From an uncultured Bacilli bacterium (lineage in GTDB: Bacteria; Bacillota_I; Bacilli_A; RF39; UBA660): 64,000 nt of DNA. Numbering within the stretch: the stretch's first letter is position 1; the number at the start of each line of letters is the position of its first letter. The stretch is from assembly GCA_910587065.1 (NCBI GenBank), contig CAJUMA010000005.1:1-64000 (forward strand). Direction: 5' to 3'. Under the pieces are notes generated by a model. It was given only the letters and a program-made list of their open reading frames with translations, was not told the origin of the DNA and made no database searches. Shown one piece after another: positions 52,323 to 61,697 of this stretch. The translations under genes were made by a program, and so were the position numbers.

Positions 52323-53834
52323 ATGAAATTTAGAAATTTTTTCTATGCTTTCTTTCTTTTTAGTACGATGCTTTTAACAACATTTATCTTATATAATAAC
52401 AAAAGTTATTCCTACGGGATTTCTAAACAAATAAGTGTTGAGAATGGAAAAAAAGTAATCGAATATGCTGAAATCGGTAATGATGGTCACATAAGTTTTG
52501 AAGATGCCCATAAATATTTTAATGTACCAATATATGAGCAAATGTACTATAATGGAGAAACTATTTATTTTGATAAAGGGCAAGAAACAGATTATCACAC
52601 TTACATTAAAGGGACTGAAGCTGAAAGAGCCGATAATGACGCTCTTTTATATGGTAAAAATGCTTATCGAGTACATACAACAAAGGAGTTTATTCATGCT
52701 TTCGATGATATTTATCAAAATTTAAAAATAGGGGAATTTCATATTATTTTTTCTAAATATGAGCCAATTGATTTAAACCAAGTAAAATCTTACTACGATG
52801 AACACTACGGTGTAAAAAATGTACATCAAAACTATTATACCTATCAAGAAAAAGGTCTATGGGAACCAGATAGATTTAGCTTCGATATATCAAATGTTAA
52901 TCGTAACGGAGAGCTAGTTTTAAGTACAATAAATATTCGCCTTTCAGGAAATGAAAGAGTCATATTAGAGGATTTTGTAAATAAACTTATACCATATCTA
53001 AATAAAGGAACGGATTATGAAAAAATTCTTGCAGCCTATACATATATGATAAATACAAGCTATTATTTTGTGGATAATGGTTTCACTAATGATTTTTTAG
53101 CATCCTATACATCAGCATATGACTCTTTAATAGCTAAAGGAACAAATTGTATTGGCTATTCAATAGGATTTTCTTATCTAATGGACAAAATGGGTATTGA
53201 ATCTTATATTGTTGACCAAGTTACACAAGTTAATGAAGTTGAACATATTTTTGAATCTGTTCATACATATAACGTAGTAAAACTTGAAAACAAATTCTAT
53301 AAAGTAGATTTAACCGGTAAGTCTTTCTTAACAGCCATAAATAATAATGAACTTTATGATAATGCCTTAAATATATCCAGTACAAATTATATGGGTAATA
53401 AAAATATAAGTATTGATTATGATAGTATTAATAAGATACTTTCCTCTAGTAAAAGTATAAAAACAACTACTACAAAAAGAGTAGAAGGTACAACAACTAT
53501 CAAAAATTATCCCTATACTATGCCAAAGGATAACAATAGGAAAGATACAACTAACATAGTAAAAACATCCATAGTAACAACCAAAGATGAATCAGGTAAC
53601 ACAGTGACTGTACCAGTTGAGATAAGTGAATCTGGAGAAATAATTACTAATTCAAGGGGAAAATATGAAATCATTACAGAAAACACAACTAAAGAAAAAG
53701 AAAAAAACAAAGAGAAAACAAGAATTAATTATAATTACATATTAATCCCGTTATTAATACTTGGACTAATAACACTTTTTATATTATCAATAAAAGATAA
53801 GAAAAAGAAAAAAGAAGAGCAAAAGAAGGAATAA
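52323..53834 (+). CDS. Surface-anchored transglutaminase-like protein
   Basis: 503 aa. N-terminal signal/anchor (about 5-25), a beta domain, then a transglutaminase-like module with Cys276 (GTNCIGYSIGFSYLM), His314 (HTYNVV) and Asp329 (YKVDLTG). A Thr-rich stretch follows (about 380-460), then a membrane helix (about 474-493) and Lys/Glu tail. Layout suggests an outside enzyme or binding domain linked to the membrane through a Thr-rich spacer, like that of the large prepilin-like protein. SD GTAGGAGG. Confidence 0.72.
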   Translation: MKFRNFFYAFFLFSTMLLTTFILYNNKSYSYGISKQISVENGKKVIEYAEIGNDGHISFEDAHKYFNVPIYEQMYYNGETIYFDKGQETDYHTYIKGTEAERADNDALLYGKNAYRVHTTKEFIHAFDDIYQNLKIGEFHIIFSKYEPIDLNQVKSYYDEHYGVKNVHQNYYTYQEKGLWEPDRFSFDISNVNRNGELVLSTINIRLSGNERVILEDFVNKLIPYLNKGTDYEKILAAYTYMINTSYYFVDNGFTNDFLASYTSAYDSLIAKGTNCIGYSIGFSYLMDKMGIESYIVDQVTQVNEVEHIFESVHTYNVVKLENKFYKVDLTGKSFLTAINNNELYDNALNISSTNYMGNKNISIDYDSINKILSSSKSIKTTTTKRVEGTTTIKNYPYTMPKDNNRKDTTNIVKTSIVTTKDESGNTVTVPVEISESGEIITNSRGKYEIITENTTKEKEKNKEKTRINYNYILIPLLILGLITLFILSIKDKKKKKEEQKKE

Positions 53835-53862
53835 AAATCTTTCTTTTTTTATATAATTAAGT

Positions 53863-54588
53863 ATGAATATACAAATATCATTATTATTATCAATTTTAGC
53901 GGGCTTAGGAACACTTTTAGGTTCTATACTCATATTTATACCAAAATTAAATAAACGAGATTATATTCCTTTATTTTTATCTATATCAGCAACAATAATG
54001 TTATCATTTTCAATCTTCGATTTAATTCCCGAAAGTGTCTTTTATATAACAAGCAATAAAACAACTGGTAAAAGTATACTTTTAATAGTAATACCTTTTT
54101 TATTAGGAGTATTTGTAATAAAAGCTTTGGATAAATCTTATAAAGAAAATAATAATCTAAAGAAAATAGGCATACTCTCGTTCATCAGCTTAGCTATTCA
54201 TAACTTTCCTGAAGGAATTGCGACATTTCTCTCATCTATGGTAAACATTCGTTTAGGAATAAGTTTGTCTATCGGGATAATGCTTCACAATATTCCTGAA
54301 GGAATTTGTATAAGCCTTCCTTTATATCAAGCTACCAAAAGTAAGAAAAAGGTTCTAATAACAACTTTTATTGCTTCAATTGCTGAACCCTTAGGTGCCA
54401 TCATTTCCTATTTATTTTTAAAAAACTATATAAATAATTTAACCATTAGTGTGACACTTTTATTTGTTGCAGGACTTATGATTACTTTAAGTATAAATAA
54501 CATCTATAAAGAGGTAATCGGCAATAAATATATGGGTGTGGGAATACTAATTGGTCTTGTAATAAGTGGAATCGCTCTTTTAGTATAA
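53863..54588 (+). CDS. ZIP-family metal transporter
   Basis: 241 aa, eight membrane segments. Metal-binding motifs HNFPEG and HNIPEG lie in segments 4 and 5, as in ZupT-type zinc/divalent-metal importers. No SD is visible before the ATG; TATAAT at 53852-53857 places the transcription start at or near the ATG, so it may be leaderless (or read through from the previous gene). Confidence 0.87.
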   Translation: MNIQISLLLSILAGLGTLLGSILIFIPKLNKRDYIPLFLSISATIMLSFSIFDLIPESVFYITSNKTTGKSILLIVIPFLLGVFVIKALDKSYKENNNLKKIGILSFISLAIHNFPEGIATFLSSMVNIRLGISLSIGIMLHNIPEGICISLPLYQATKSKKKVLITTFIASIAEPLGAIISYLFLKNYINNLTISVTLLFVAGLMITLSINNIYKEVIGNKYMGVGILIGLVISGIALLV

Positions 54589-54648
54589 TTGAACTCTTGA
54601 ATAAAAATAACATTTGTAATAATATATATAAAAAAAGGAGCACAAGTG

Positions 54649-55662
54649 ATGAAAACATTAAAAAAAGTATACGAAATAAGCGAAGGAAAAATCACATTAT
54701 CATTTGATTATGAAGGAGAAGATATTGATCCATTAACTATAGAAACTCTAGAAAAAAATTTAGGTTCTATATCGTATAACAGTATAATAAGAATTATTTA
54801 TCTAATAAGAGCAACATTTCATAAATATCAAGAAAAATATCTCTCTCTTAAAATTGATACAGGTTATATGTCATATGAAATTATCTTTGAAGATAAAATC
54901 TTGAAATTATATAGCAAAAGAACTGGTATAACCCCAAGTTGTGACATTGAAACTAGATATAAAAAGAATGTTTTTTATAGTACTAAAATCATTGGTGAAA
55001 ACATCGATTCTGTAGTATTATCAACTAAAAAACTTGACGAAAGAGGAACTAAACTAGATATTTATAACGAAAGAGTAGTTGATGAAATACGAAATATTCA
55101 AAATATGAAAACTAATCTAAAAAATGATATAGACTTGATGTCTTATTATAAAGCTTTTTATGGTTGTGATGCAGACATGACGTTAGAGGATTCAGAAATA
55201 AAACTCCAAATAATGATGTTTATCTTACATGCTTTTGGGATAATTGATAATTTATATCAATTTGAAATAAATCAAACAGGTTATGAATATATGTGTATGT
55301 CATTTGAAAAAGCGTTCCTACCTTGCTCGCATGAAATAGAAGAAATAAAGAATCGTTTAAGTTATATTAAAGATCTAAACACTAATGATGTTGATATAAA
55401 AAATCGTGAAAAAGTTCTGATCATTAGTGAGCTTATTCGTGAAACTACTAATTTTGATATTGATAAACTGACCTATCTTGCCATAGTTCTATATATAGAC
55501 AGATACGTAAAAGATGCAGAAACCGAAGAAAGAACTACTGGAAGAAAAAAAGCGAGAGAAAATGGTGAACTTATGCAAAAAGCTCTACATAAAAAATGGA
55601 GTGAAGAAAAAATTCAAGAAGCCAAAAATTTACTTGAAAAAATTAATAAATCATCACTTTAA
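54649..55662 (+). CDS. Unknown protein, 337 aa
   Basis: Soluble, helix-rich, with a Lys/Glu-rich C-terminal tail (ERTTGRKKARENGELMQKAL). No family recognised. AAAAAAGGAG lies 10 bases before the ATG at 54649; GTG at 54646 would also be possible. It lies downstream of the ZIP gene, with about 60 bases between. Confidence 0.6.
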   Translation: MKTLKKVYEISEGKITLSFDYEGEDIDPLTIETLEKNLGSISYNSIIRIIYLIRATFHKYQEKYLSLKIDTGYMSYEIIFEDKILKLYSKRTGITPSCDIETRYKKNVFYSTKIIGENIDSVVLSTKKLDERGTKLDIYNERVVDEIRNIQNMKTNLKNDIDLMSYYKAFYGCDADMTLEDSEIKLQIMMFILHAFGIIDNLYQFEINQTGYEYMCMSFEKAFLPCSHEIEEIKNRLSYIKDLNTNDVDIKNREKVLIISELIRETTNFDIDKLTYLAIVLYIDRYVKDAETEERTTGRKKARENGELMQKALHKKWSEEKIQEAKNLLEKINKSSL

Positions 55663-55726
55663 AATAGATATATTGAATAAGAATCAATAGTATGATATTC
55701 TATTATTGAAAGTAGTGAGAAGTATT

Positions 55727-56140
55727 ATGAAAAAGAAAACAAACACTCTAAGTATAATAGGATTTGTTATATCCATATTCTCTGTTCTCTTTGGAACGAT
55801 TATATGTTTAATTTCTCTTTCTCAGATTAAGCAAACTAAAGAGAAAGGGAAGGGGTTCGCAATTGCTGGCATAATAATTAACTTAGTTAAAATCATATCA
55901 ATTATAATTATATTTGCACTCTTTATATTACTTCCTGGCAAAAGTGCAAACGAATACAAATGTAGTAAAGCTACCAACTGTACTTTAAACTCTGATGGAA
56001 TTACAAAAACATGTATATTTGAAGAAGATGGAGTAGAGGAGTATATAACTTGTAATCAACCTAGCAAAAAAAGTATTGATAACTATGGAACAGAAGATAA
56101 TGAAGATACTTTTGATTATGATAAAAATACAGAAGATTAA
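55727..56140 (+). CDS. DUF4190-like small membrane protein
   Basis: 137 aa from the ATG at 55727. Two membrane segments with a short LSQIKQTKEKGKGFAIAGII loop match the DUF4190 pattern (GxxLG.I....KGxgxAIaGiiiG). The outside tail has a CSKATNC/CIFEEDG Cys-bearing part and acidic end. Function unknown. Weak SD (GTGAGAAG). Confidence 0.65.
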   Translation: MKKKTNTLSIIGFVISIFSVLFGTIICLISLSQIKQTKEKGKGFAIAGIIINLVKIISIIIIFALFILLPGKSANEYKCSKATNCTLNSDGITKTCIFEEDGVEEYITCNQPSKKSIDNYGTEDNEDTFDYDKNTED

Positions 56141-56172
56141 ACAAGAATATTAGTTTACTCTTGTTTTTTTAT
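56138..56172 (+). terminator. Terminator of the DUF4190-like gene
   Basis: AACAAGA and TCTTGTT with a 12-base loop and a long T-run. Confidence 0.75.
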
Positions 56173-56980
56173 TATAAATTAAAATATAAGTCCCCTACTA
56201 AAATTAAAAAAATAAAAGTAGGGGGGGGAAAGAGAAGATTAAACAGCCCCTACTTTAATAAATTAAAATAGATACATTATAGGTGCAAGAAAAATATATT
56301 ATAATTTATAAAATTATTAGAATATGTATACCTCAAATGATAGAATAAATCGTTTAAATTTTATTAAATTAGTTTGCAACGAATCAGATATATAAATATT
56401 TATATTTACAATAAATAAATTATATAGAAAAATATGGGGAGTTGTTATGAATAAGATGGTTAGTTCATCATTTAATTAAAAATATCCAACTTCATATAAT
56501 ATATATTATGTTAACTTCTATATTTCGGTTAATTAGATGGTTAGTTATCCATCTAATATTATGATATAAGAAATTATATTTTAAAAGATCAAAACTTAAA
56601 CGAATATATTCCTTAAAAACTAACTACTGTAATGTATATTCATTAATTAAATATATATCCAGCATTACCTACTCTATAAGCAAAAATTTATAAAGTAGGG
56701 GTTTTTAAGAAAAAAGTAGATACTCAATAAATAAAATATATTATCAATATCATCTTCTAATCATCCCCTATTTCAATATTTTAAATAGAGAAGAGGTGAC
56801 CTTAATTTTTTTTGTTTAAAAGGTTGCTTTTAGATATTTATGAAATAATTAAGAACAAAACACCTTTCTATACAATAATTTAAAAATCATAAAGGTAGCT
56901 AATTTATCAAAAATGATTATTAAATTAGTTAAAAGGGCAATTAAAAGATAAGCGAATATTCTCTTCTACTCCCCTTCTCC
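56173..56980. other. Gene-free AT-rich region with repeated CCCCTACT stem-loops
   Basis: No credible protein gene is seen over about 800 bases. CCCCTACT/AGTAGGGG occurs four times: 56192-56199 forward, 56216-56224 inverse, 56247-56254 forward, 56694-56702 inverse, giving at least two hairpins, with G8 at 56221-56228. A terminator-like stem CCTACT...AGTAGG lies at 56668-56700, followed by GGGTTTTT. A 9-codon peptide (MNKMVSSSFN) with SD GGGGAG starts at 56447. GATGGTTAGTT is repeated at 56454 and 56536, the second inside TTAGATGG...CCATCTAA. Could hold small RNAs or decayed sequence. Confidence 0.5.
56221..56228 (+). repeat. G8 homopolymer
   Basis: Run of eight G in a very AT-rich region, in the 3' arm of a CCCCTACT hairpin. 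Such runs slip easily. Confidence 0.8.
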
Positions 56981-57013
56981 ACAAAAAAAAGAAAAGTACT
57001 AAACTTTTCTTGA
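56981..57013 (-). terminator. Terminator of the HTH gene
   Basis: On the minus strand: AAGAAAAG, loop, CTTTTCTT, then T-run. The stop codon is within the loop. Confidence 0.8.
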
Positions 57014-57772
57014 TTCAATCTCTGCAATCTTTTCGAAAACTTCTGCAGCATTATCATTATTCAATTGAGAGTAGCCTAGCTCTCTTAATGCTTGAACTTT
57101 AACAGTAAATAATTGTTGAGTACGAGACAATTTTTCTTCATTCTTTTCTTCAATCTCTCTTACAAATCTTTCTCGGCTCTTCATAACACTATTTTTTGTT
57201 GCACCACCATTATTATATAGACCAAATGCTGAATGAATTATGCCTTCAAATATAAATTGTTTATCTTCGTTAAATCTAAATACATTTGGTTGTGTAAAGC
57301 CCATTGATTTAGATATATACCCTAGTAGATATTTAATCTCTGGAGCGTTGTCCATACTTTGTAACATATGATAAACATATTGAAGTGCATAGAAATTTTC
57401 TTCATGATTAGCTGATTCTACCAATTTTTCTTTAATCAAAAAAGTAATATCACTAATTAAGGCATGTTCTTCTTTTTTTAATCCTTTTAAATCCAAATAG
57501 TCATTATCTGATGCTTCTTTAACGCCTTCAGTTAGTCTATTTTCAACCGCTAATAAATAATCTGTTGTAACCTTAATAGAACTAACAGTACCTTCATCAC
57601 CATCTTCAATATCAAGTAATTTTAAAAGTAAAATCTTTTTTTCTTTAGGCCATTTATTTATATTCTCAAGTTCTAAATAATTATATACCATTTGTCTAGA
57701 AACTCCAAGATACTTAGCCAATCTAACTTTAGAAATACCTAGTTCTTGTAGTAATTTATTTAATTGTTCCAT
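56999..57772 (-). CDS. HTH (XRE/Cro-type) DNA-binding protein
   Basis: 257 aa. Residues 1-40 form a helix-turn-helix (LQELGISKVRLAKYLGVSRQ, MVYNYLE). The rest is helical and acidic with no known sensor domain; an internal segment (TDYLLAVENRLTEG) is not recognised. Strong own promoter. Probably a regulator; targets unknown. It faces the gene-free repeat region, which lies downstream of its stop. Confidence 0.75.
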   Translation of the reverse strand: MEQLNKLLQELGISKVRLAKYLGVSRQMVYNYLELENINKWPKEKKILLLKLLDIEDGDEGTVSSIKVTTDYLLAVENRLTEGVKEASDNDYLDLKGLKKEEHALISDITFLIKEKLVESANHEENFYALQYVYHMLQSMDNAPEIKYLLGYISKSMGFTQPNVFRFNEDKQFIFEGIIHSAFGLYNNGGATKNSVMKSRERFVREIEEKNEEKLSRTQQLFTVKVQALRELGYSQLNNDNAAEVFEKIAEIESRKV

Positions 57773-57804
57773 CGTCGAACTTCCCTTCTCTATTGTACAT
57801 AGAT

Positions 57805-57833
57805 ATCATATCAATTAAGAATAGATGTGTCAA
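57805..57833 (-). promoter_or_regulatory. Promoter of the HTH gene
   Basis: On the minus strand: TTGACA (57833-57828), 17-base spacer, TATGAT (57810-57805). SD AGAAGGGAAG follows near the ATG. Confidence 0.8.
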
Positions 57834-57900
57834 GTATTTTACATTAAAAAAGTGAAAAACCTTTGCGTAGAGAATATAAAGTAATTTACAGAAAACAAAG

Positions 57901-57924
57901 AAAAAAAGAGCCTAAGCTCTTCCT
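57901..57924 (-). terminator. Terminator of efp
   Basis: On the minus strand: AAGAGC, loop TTAG, GCTCTT, T-run. The efp TAG stop is in the loop. Confidence 0.85.
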
Positions 57925-58472
57925 GCATATTTACCATCTTGAGTAGAGATAAGTATTTTTTCCCCTTGATTAATGAATAAAGGAACTTTAACAGTGTAAC
58001 CAGTTTCGATTTTTGCATCTTTTTGGGCATTATTAGTAGTATTTCCTTTAACTGCGTCTGTAGTTTCAACTACTTCGTATTCTACTTTTTCAGGTAATTG
58101 AATACCAAGAATTTCTCCTTCATACATACTAATAGTTAGTTCAAGACCTTCTTTCAAATATTTAATTTGATCAGCAATCTTATCTTCAGGTAATTCTAAT
58201 TGCTCATATGTTTCATTGTTCATAAATACATAAGAATTTCCCATTGAATAAAGATATTGCATTGGTAATCTATCAACCCTTGCCTTTTCAATTTTTATAT
58301 TTGTATTGTAAGTTTCCTCAACTAAAGATCCTGTTCTTAAATTTCTTAATTTCATTTTCATAAATGCTGAGCCTTTGCCAGGCTTAACATGTTGGAATTC
58401 TTCAATTAAACAAAGTTTCCCATCAATAATTATAGTCATACCATTTTTAATTTCATTAATATTAATGTTCAT
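57912..58472 (-). CDS. efp: Elongation factor P
   Basis: 186 aa. Three beta-barrel domains; the tip loop HVKPGKGSAF carries Lys33, the usual modification site (in Firmicutes often 5-aminopentanol). EF-P relieves stalling at polyproline. The tail IETGYTVKVPLFINQGEKI fits. Strong SD AAAGGAGG. Preceded by two tiny ORFs and rpmG on the same strand. Confidence 0.96.
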   Translation of the reverse strand: MNININEIKNGMTIIIDGKLCLIEEFQHVKPGKGSAFMKMKLRNLRTGSLVEETYNTNIKIEKARVDRLPMQYLYSMGNSYVFMNNETYEQLELPEDKIADQIKYLKEGLELTISMYEGEILGIQLPEKVEYEVVETTDAVKGNTTNNAQKDAKIETGYTVKVPLFINQGEKILISTQDGKYAGRA

Positions 58473-58494
58473 ATTGCACTACCTCCTTTATTAC

Positions 58495-58578
58495 TTATGT
58501 GATTATTCTTCTTAATCCTCGGGGTCTATTATTACTAACACTCTTTCCAGCTAACTTACTTTTTCTTGATGAAATCAC
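58495..58578 (-). CDS. Tiny basic peptide, 27 aa, GTG start
   Basis: SD TAGGAG lies 8 bases before the GTG at 58578. The peptide reads ISSRKSKLAGKSVSNNRPRG after the initiator and ends LRRIIT; strongly basic. It overlaps the previous small ORF by 23 bases in another frame and ends about 20 bases before efp. Translation coupling is likely if real. Not recognised. Confidence 0.45.
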   Translation of the reverse strand: MISSRKSKLAGKSVSNNRPRGLRRIIT

Positions 58579-58684
58579 TTTTTTTTGCTCCTAAATTTTC
58601 ACAATTGGGAAAAGTAACTTGATTTGCCTGAGATTGAATAAGTTTTTTATAATCAATTACACCGTGTAAATTACCGTGTTGCAT
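58556..58684 (-). CDS. Small protein, 42 aa
   Basis: ATG at 58684 preceded by GAGGG at 9 bases. Sequence begins MQHGNLHGVIDYKKLIQSQA and ends NLGAKKSDFIKKK, with one Cys (FPNCEN). Soluble. Located between rpmG and efp, overlapping the next 27-aa ORF. Not recognised; could be a leader or a small ribosome-linked protein. Confidence 0.5.
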   Translation of the reverse strand: MQHGNLHGVIDYKKLIQSQANQVTFPNCENLGAKKSDFIKKK

Positions 58685-58712
58685 TATAGTATTCCCTCAT
58701 CTTTCATTTTAA

Positions 58713-58895
58713 TTACTTGCCAATTTTTGTTTCTTTAAAAATTTGAACAGATTTACAAAAAGGACAATATTTTTTAATTTCTAACTTATCTGTAGTATTT
58801 TTTGTATTTTTTTCGGTATGTCTTCTAGTCATTTTACCACACTTAGAACATTTCAAACCAATAGGTGTTCTAGCGTCTGTTTTTCCTTTAGCCAT
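58713..58895 (-). CDS. rpmG: 50S ribosomal protein L33
   Basis: 60 aa, slightly longer than usual. Zinc-ribbon type with CSKCGK (16-21) and CPFCKS (44-49), so the Cys-containing (C+) form. Strong SD GAGGAGG; an extended -10 TGCTAAAAT is just upstream (58936-58928). In a minus-strand cluster with the PBP gene upstream and efp downstream. Confidence 0.93.
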   Translation of the reverse strand: MAKGKTDARTPIGLKCSKCGKMTRRHTEKNTKNTTDKLEIKKYCPFCKSVQIFKETKIGK

Positions 58896-58945
58896 TTTAT
58901 TGCCTCCTCACTCGTCAAACTAAGAGTATTTTAGCACAAAATCAA

Positions 58946-60853
58946 CTACTTTTCAAACAAAATATTAGATATTTTCTTACTTAGACGACTATTTATCGGA
59001 TATTTATAATTATTTACAGTATTACTGTATGCAAGATTGGGCGAAACTATTACAATTGAGTACTTTGGTTCAGAGACTGGAGCATACATTATAAAAGACC
59101 TAGTTGTAGTCGAAACACCGTTAAAAAATGTTTCACTTGTACCTGTTTTACCAGCAGCATTTAAACTTTGATCAACATATCCTGATGCTGTACCAGCGGC
59201 AATTACTTTTCTTAATCCTGTTTGAACGCGCTTTAAATCCTCTTCATTAATATTCACTTTACTTAAAACTTCTAATTCATTAATTTCTCTTTTCTCGCCT
59301 TCTAAAGAAATAGCGTATTGCACTAATCGTAATTTATTTCGGACACCATTATTGGCAATAGTATTAATATAACTACTAAGCATAAGTGGTGTATATGTAT
59401 CATATTGACCTATCGCATAATTTAATAGTAAATCACCACTTATTCTAGAACCTGTAATACCTAATTTCTCTTCATTTAAATCAATTCCCGACAAACTACC
59501 TAAACCATAATCTCGAAATACACTTCGATACTTGTTAAAATCATCAATAGTTGGATTAAAACTCATATTATAAGAATAACTTTTACCACTAACCTTAATT
59601 GCATTAATAAACTGATAGTAATTCGAAGATTGAGCTAAAGCATCTATATCATTTATAAGACCAAGCCTAGTCCATGAACATTTGCTTGGCATACTTTTAA
59701 GTTTAACACACGAATCCATTATTTTTTTATCTCGATCAATTACATTATTAATAAACGCAACACTTTGACTTGCCCCCTTAACAACTGAACCTACTGTATA
59801 TGAATTTGTTAGAATGCCAATAACATCAGGGTAGTATTCATTATCAGCATCAAAGCCAGCTAAAGCCTTAACTATACCTGTTGAAGGTTCAGTTGCAACA
59901 ACATAACTCCCTTTAAAATATTTACTACTAGGATACTTTTTAGCTTCTTTTATTTCCTCTTTTAAAGCACTTTCTATCTCAAGCTGTTTTAGTATATCAA
60001 TTCCTAGTACTAAATCTAAACCTCTTTTCTCTTCCCTTACAAGAGTTAAACCATTTCCCTCAAGTTTATATAAAGCTTTTTCTCCCCTTAAAAAATCTTC
60101 ATAATATTTTTCTAAGAATGTCGTCCCCACAGTATCATCTAAACTATAACCCTTATCTAAATAATCTTGAACATTTTCTTCTTCAATTGCTCCAACAGTC
60201 CCAAAAAGAGAATTTAATACTGTATCATAGTTATAATGCCTAACCCATTTAACCTTTGTTTCCAAATCATTAGAACCAAGCGCGTTAATTTGCATTAATT
60301 CATCTTCTGTTATGTCACTTTTTATTATTTTTTCACTAAAACTATATCCAGAAGTCATAAGTTTGTATAAATAAACTTCCTTATCAGAAATTTTGTTTAT
60401 CTCCAAATCATCTATAAAAGTAAATTTATATTCTTCCAATTCATCACGACTAATTTGTTCAGATTTATACTTATCAATCATCTTCTTATCAAGTTTTTGA
60501 TCAATTAGATCCTTATTTATATAGTAGTAGTAAGTTTTCTTATCCTTGTCACTTACCGTAAAATCTCCAAACTCTAAAATATTTGCAAGGTTCTCACATA
60601 AATACTTAATATCACTTTTATTACTTTTTTTAAAAATTAAGACTTTAATACCCTTATTATCTACTAAAACTCTTCCTTCAGAGTCCAGTATTCTACCTCG
60701 CGGAGCAGAAGAACCACTTATATAATTATTTAATATTTCATTACTTTTACTTCTATAATATTCATGTTTAATAACTCCCACACTAAAAATCCTTATTACA
60801 ATAATAAGATTAATAAGTATAATTCCTATTTTCAAAATACTTTCTTTTCTCAT
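58946..60853 (-). CDS. Class B penicillin-binding protein (transpeptidase)
   Basis: 635 aa. One N-terminal membrane segment (about 9-28), PBP dimer domain with APRGRILDSEGRVL, then the transpeptidase: SxxK as SVVK (Ser356-Lys359), SxN as SSN (409-411) and KTG as GKTGTSE. No PASTA domain. PBP2B/FtsI, SpoVD or PbpH type; it could partner the FtsW/SpoVE protein at 12962. Weak start signals: no strong SD seen before 60853. Confidence 0.88.
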   Translation of the reverse strand: MRKESILKIGIILINLIIVIRIFSVGVIKHEYYRSKSNEILNNYISGSSAPRGRILDSEGRVLVDNKGIKVLIFKKSNKSDIKYLCENLANILEFGDFTVSDKDKKTYYYYINKDLIDQKLDKKMIDKYKSEQISRDELEEYKFTFIDDLEINKISDKEVYLYKLMTSGYSFSEKIIKSDITEDELMQINALGSNDLETKVKWVRHYNYDTVLNSLFGTVGAIEEENVQDYLDKGYSLDDTVGTTFLEKYYEDFLRGEKALYKLEGNGLTLVREEKRGLDLVLGIDILKQLEIESALKEEIKEAKKYPSSKYFKGSYVVATEPSTGIVKALAGFDADNEYYPDVIGILTNSYTVGSVVKGASQSVAFINNVIDRDKKIMDSCVKLKSMPSKCSWTRLGLINDIDALAQSSNYYQFINAIKVSGKSYSYNMSFNPTIDDFNKYRSVFRDYGLGSLSGIDLNEEKLGITGSRISGDLLLNYAIGQYDTYTPLMLSSYINTIANNGVRNKLRLVQYAISLEGEKREINELEVLSKVNINEEDLKRVQTGLRKVIAAGTASGYVDQSLNAAGKTGTSETFFNGVSTTTRSFIMYAPVSEPKYSIVIVSPNLAYSNTVNNYKYPINSRLSKKISNILFEK

Positions 60854-60903
60854 ATTAATATTATTAGTAATTAATCATAAAATATAATAGATATGGAGGA
60901 ATT

Positions 60904-61158
60904 ATGTTAAATGTAGTTAAGAATTATGTCTCGATGCTAAAAAAAGAAGACATAATAAAATTTGCAAATAAAAATAATTTAAAAGTTTCGGAAGGAGAAA
61001 TAGATTTCATCTATAAGTTTATAAAAGAAAATCATGAATATTACTTAAAAAATCCAAATATGTTAGATTTAAGTAAATATAAAGATAAATTCAGTTGTGA
61101 AAACTATGCCTTCTTAGAAAATCTCATTAACAAATATAAAAGGATGATTATTAAGTAA
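60904..61158 (+). CDS. DUF2624-like small protein
   Basis: 84 aa, helical. EDIIKFANKNNLKVSEGEID followed by an IYKFIKEN segment and a terminal YAFLENLINKY helix resemble DUF2624 (YqfT of B. subtilis), a tentative match. SD TGGAGG. It diverges from the PBP gene and converges on the 159-aa gene, sharing a terminator. Confidence 0.5.
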   Translation: MLNVVKNYVSMLKKEDIIKFANKNNLKVSEGEIDFIYKFIKENHEYYLKNPNMLDLSKYKDKFSCENYAFLENLINKYKRMIIK

Positions 61159-61170
61159 TCATCCTATTTT
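61141..61170. terminator. Bidirectional terminator
   Basis: AGGATGATTA, loop TTAAG, TAATCATCCT: perfect 10-bp stem between convergent genes, containing the stop of the plus-strand gene. Confidence 0.85.
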
Positions 61171-61643
61171 ATTAATATATCTCCATCATTGCCCAAATCT
61201 TCATTCAAATTCTCTTCCGCATACTTTTCGACAACTGCTTCTTTATACTCGTTGTAGTATCCTTTATAACTTGAAGATACTGTTTTCTTTTTTGTTCTAA
61301 GTAGACCAAAGCTTAGTTCCCCTACTACACTTACATGTCTATGATAAGCTGTTAAAATATAATAGTCATCTACCTGTGTTAAAGAAAAATTTTCCTCATC
61401 TATTTTATATTCTTCAAATACTTTAATAGCAAATTCTTTCATCTCATCAATATTTTCTAAACCTTCACGTTCCAGAATAGCACCCATTACTTCTTTTGTT
61501 TCATTATCAAGTTTGTTTTGATAATAAATATTTGCACAAAAATCATATAGAAAAAACAATACTATTCCACCAATTGGAACTAAAAATAAAAATACAATTC
61601 CACTAGAAAACATTTTTCTTCTTCCATAAACATCAGTTGCCAC
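61164..61643 (-). CDS. Single-pass membrane protein, 159 aa, unknown
   Basis: Short cytoplasmic start (MATDVYGRRK), one membrane helix (about 13-35: GIVFLFLVPIGGIVLFFLYD), then a charged, possibly external part with EVMGAILEREGL and a terminal acidic tail. Not recognised. SD AGGTGAT. Located between the DUF2624-like gene and uvrC. Confidence 0.6.
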   Translation of the reverse strand: MATDVYGRRKMFSSGIVFLFLVPIGGIVLFFLYDFCANIYYQNKLDNETKEVMGAILEREGLENIDEMKEFAIKVFEEYKIDEENFSLTQVDDYYILTAYHRHVSVVGELSFGLLRTKKKTVSSSYKGYYNEYKEAVVEKYAEENLNEDLGNDGDILIK

Positions 61644-61697
61644 AACTAATCACCTTATCCTAAAATAATTTTATAATAAAACAAAAGTATAAGCAAC

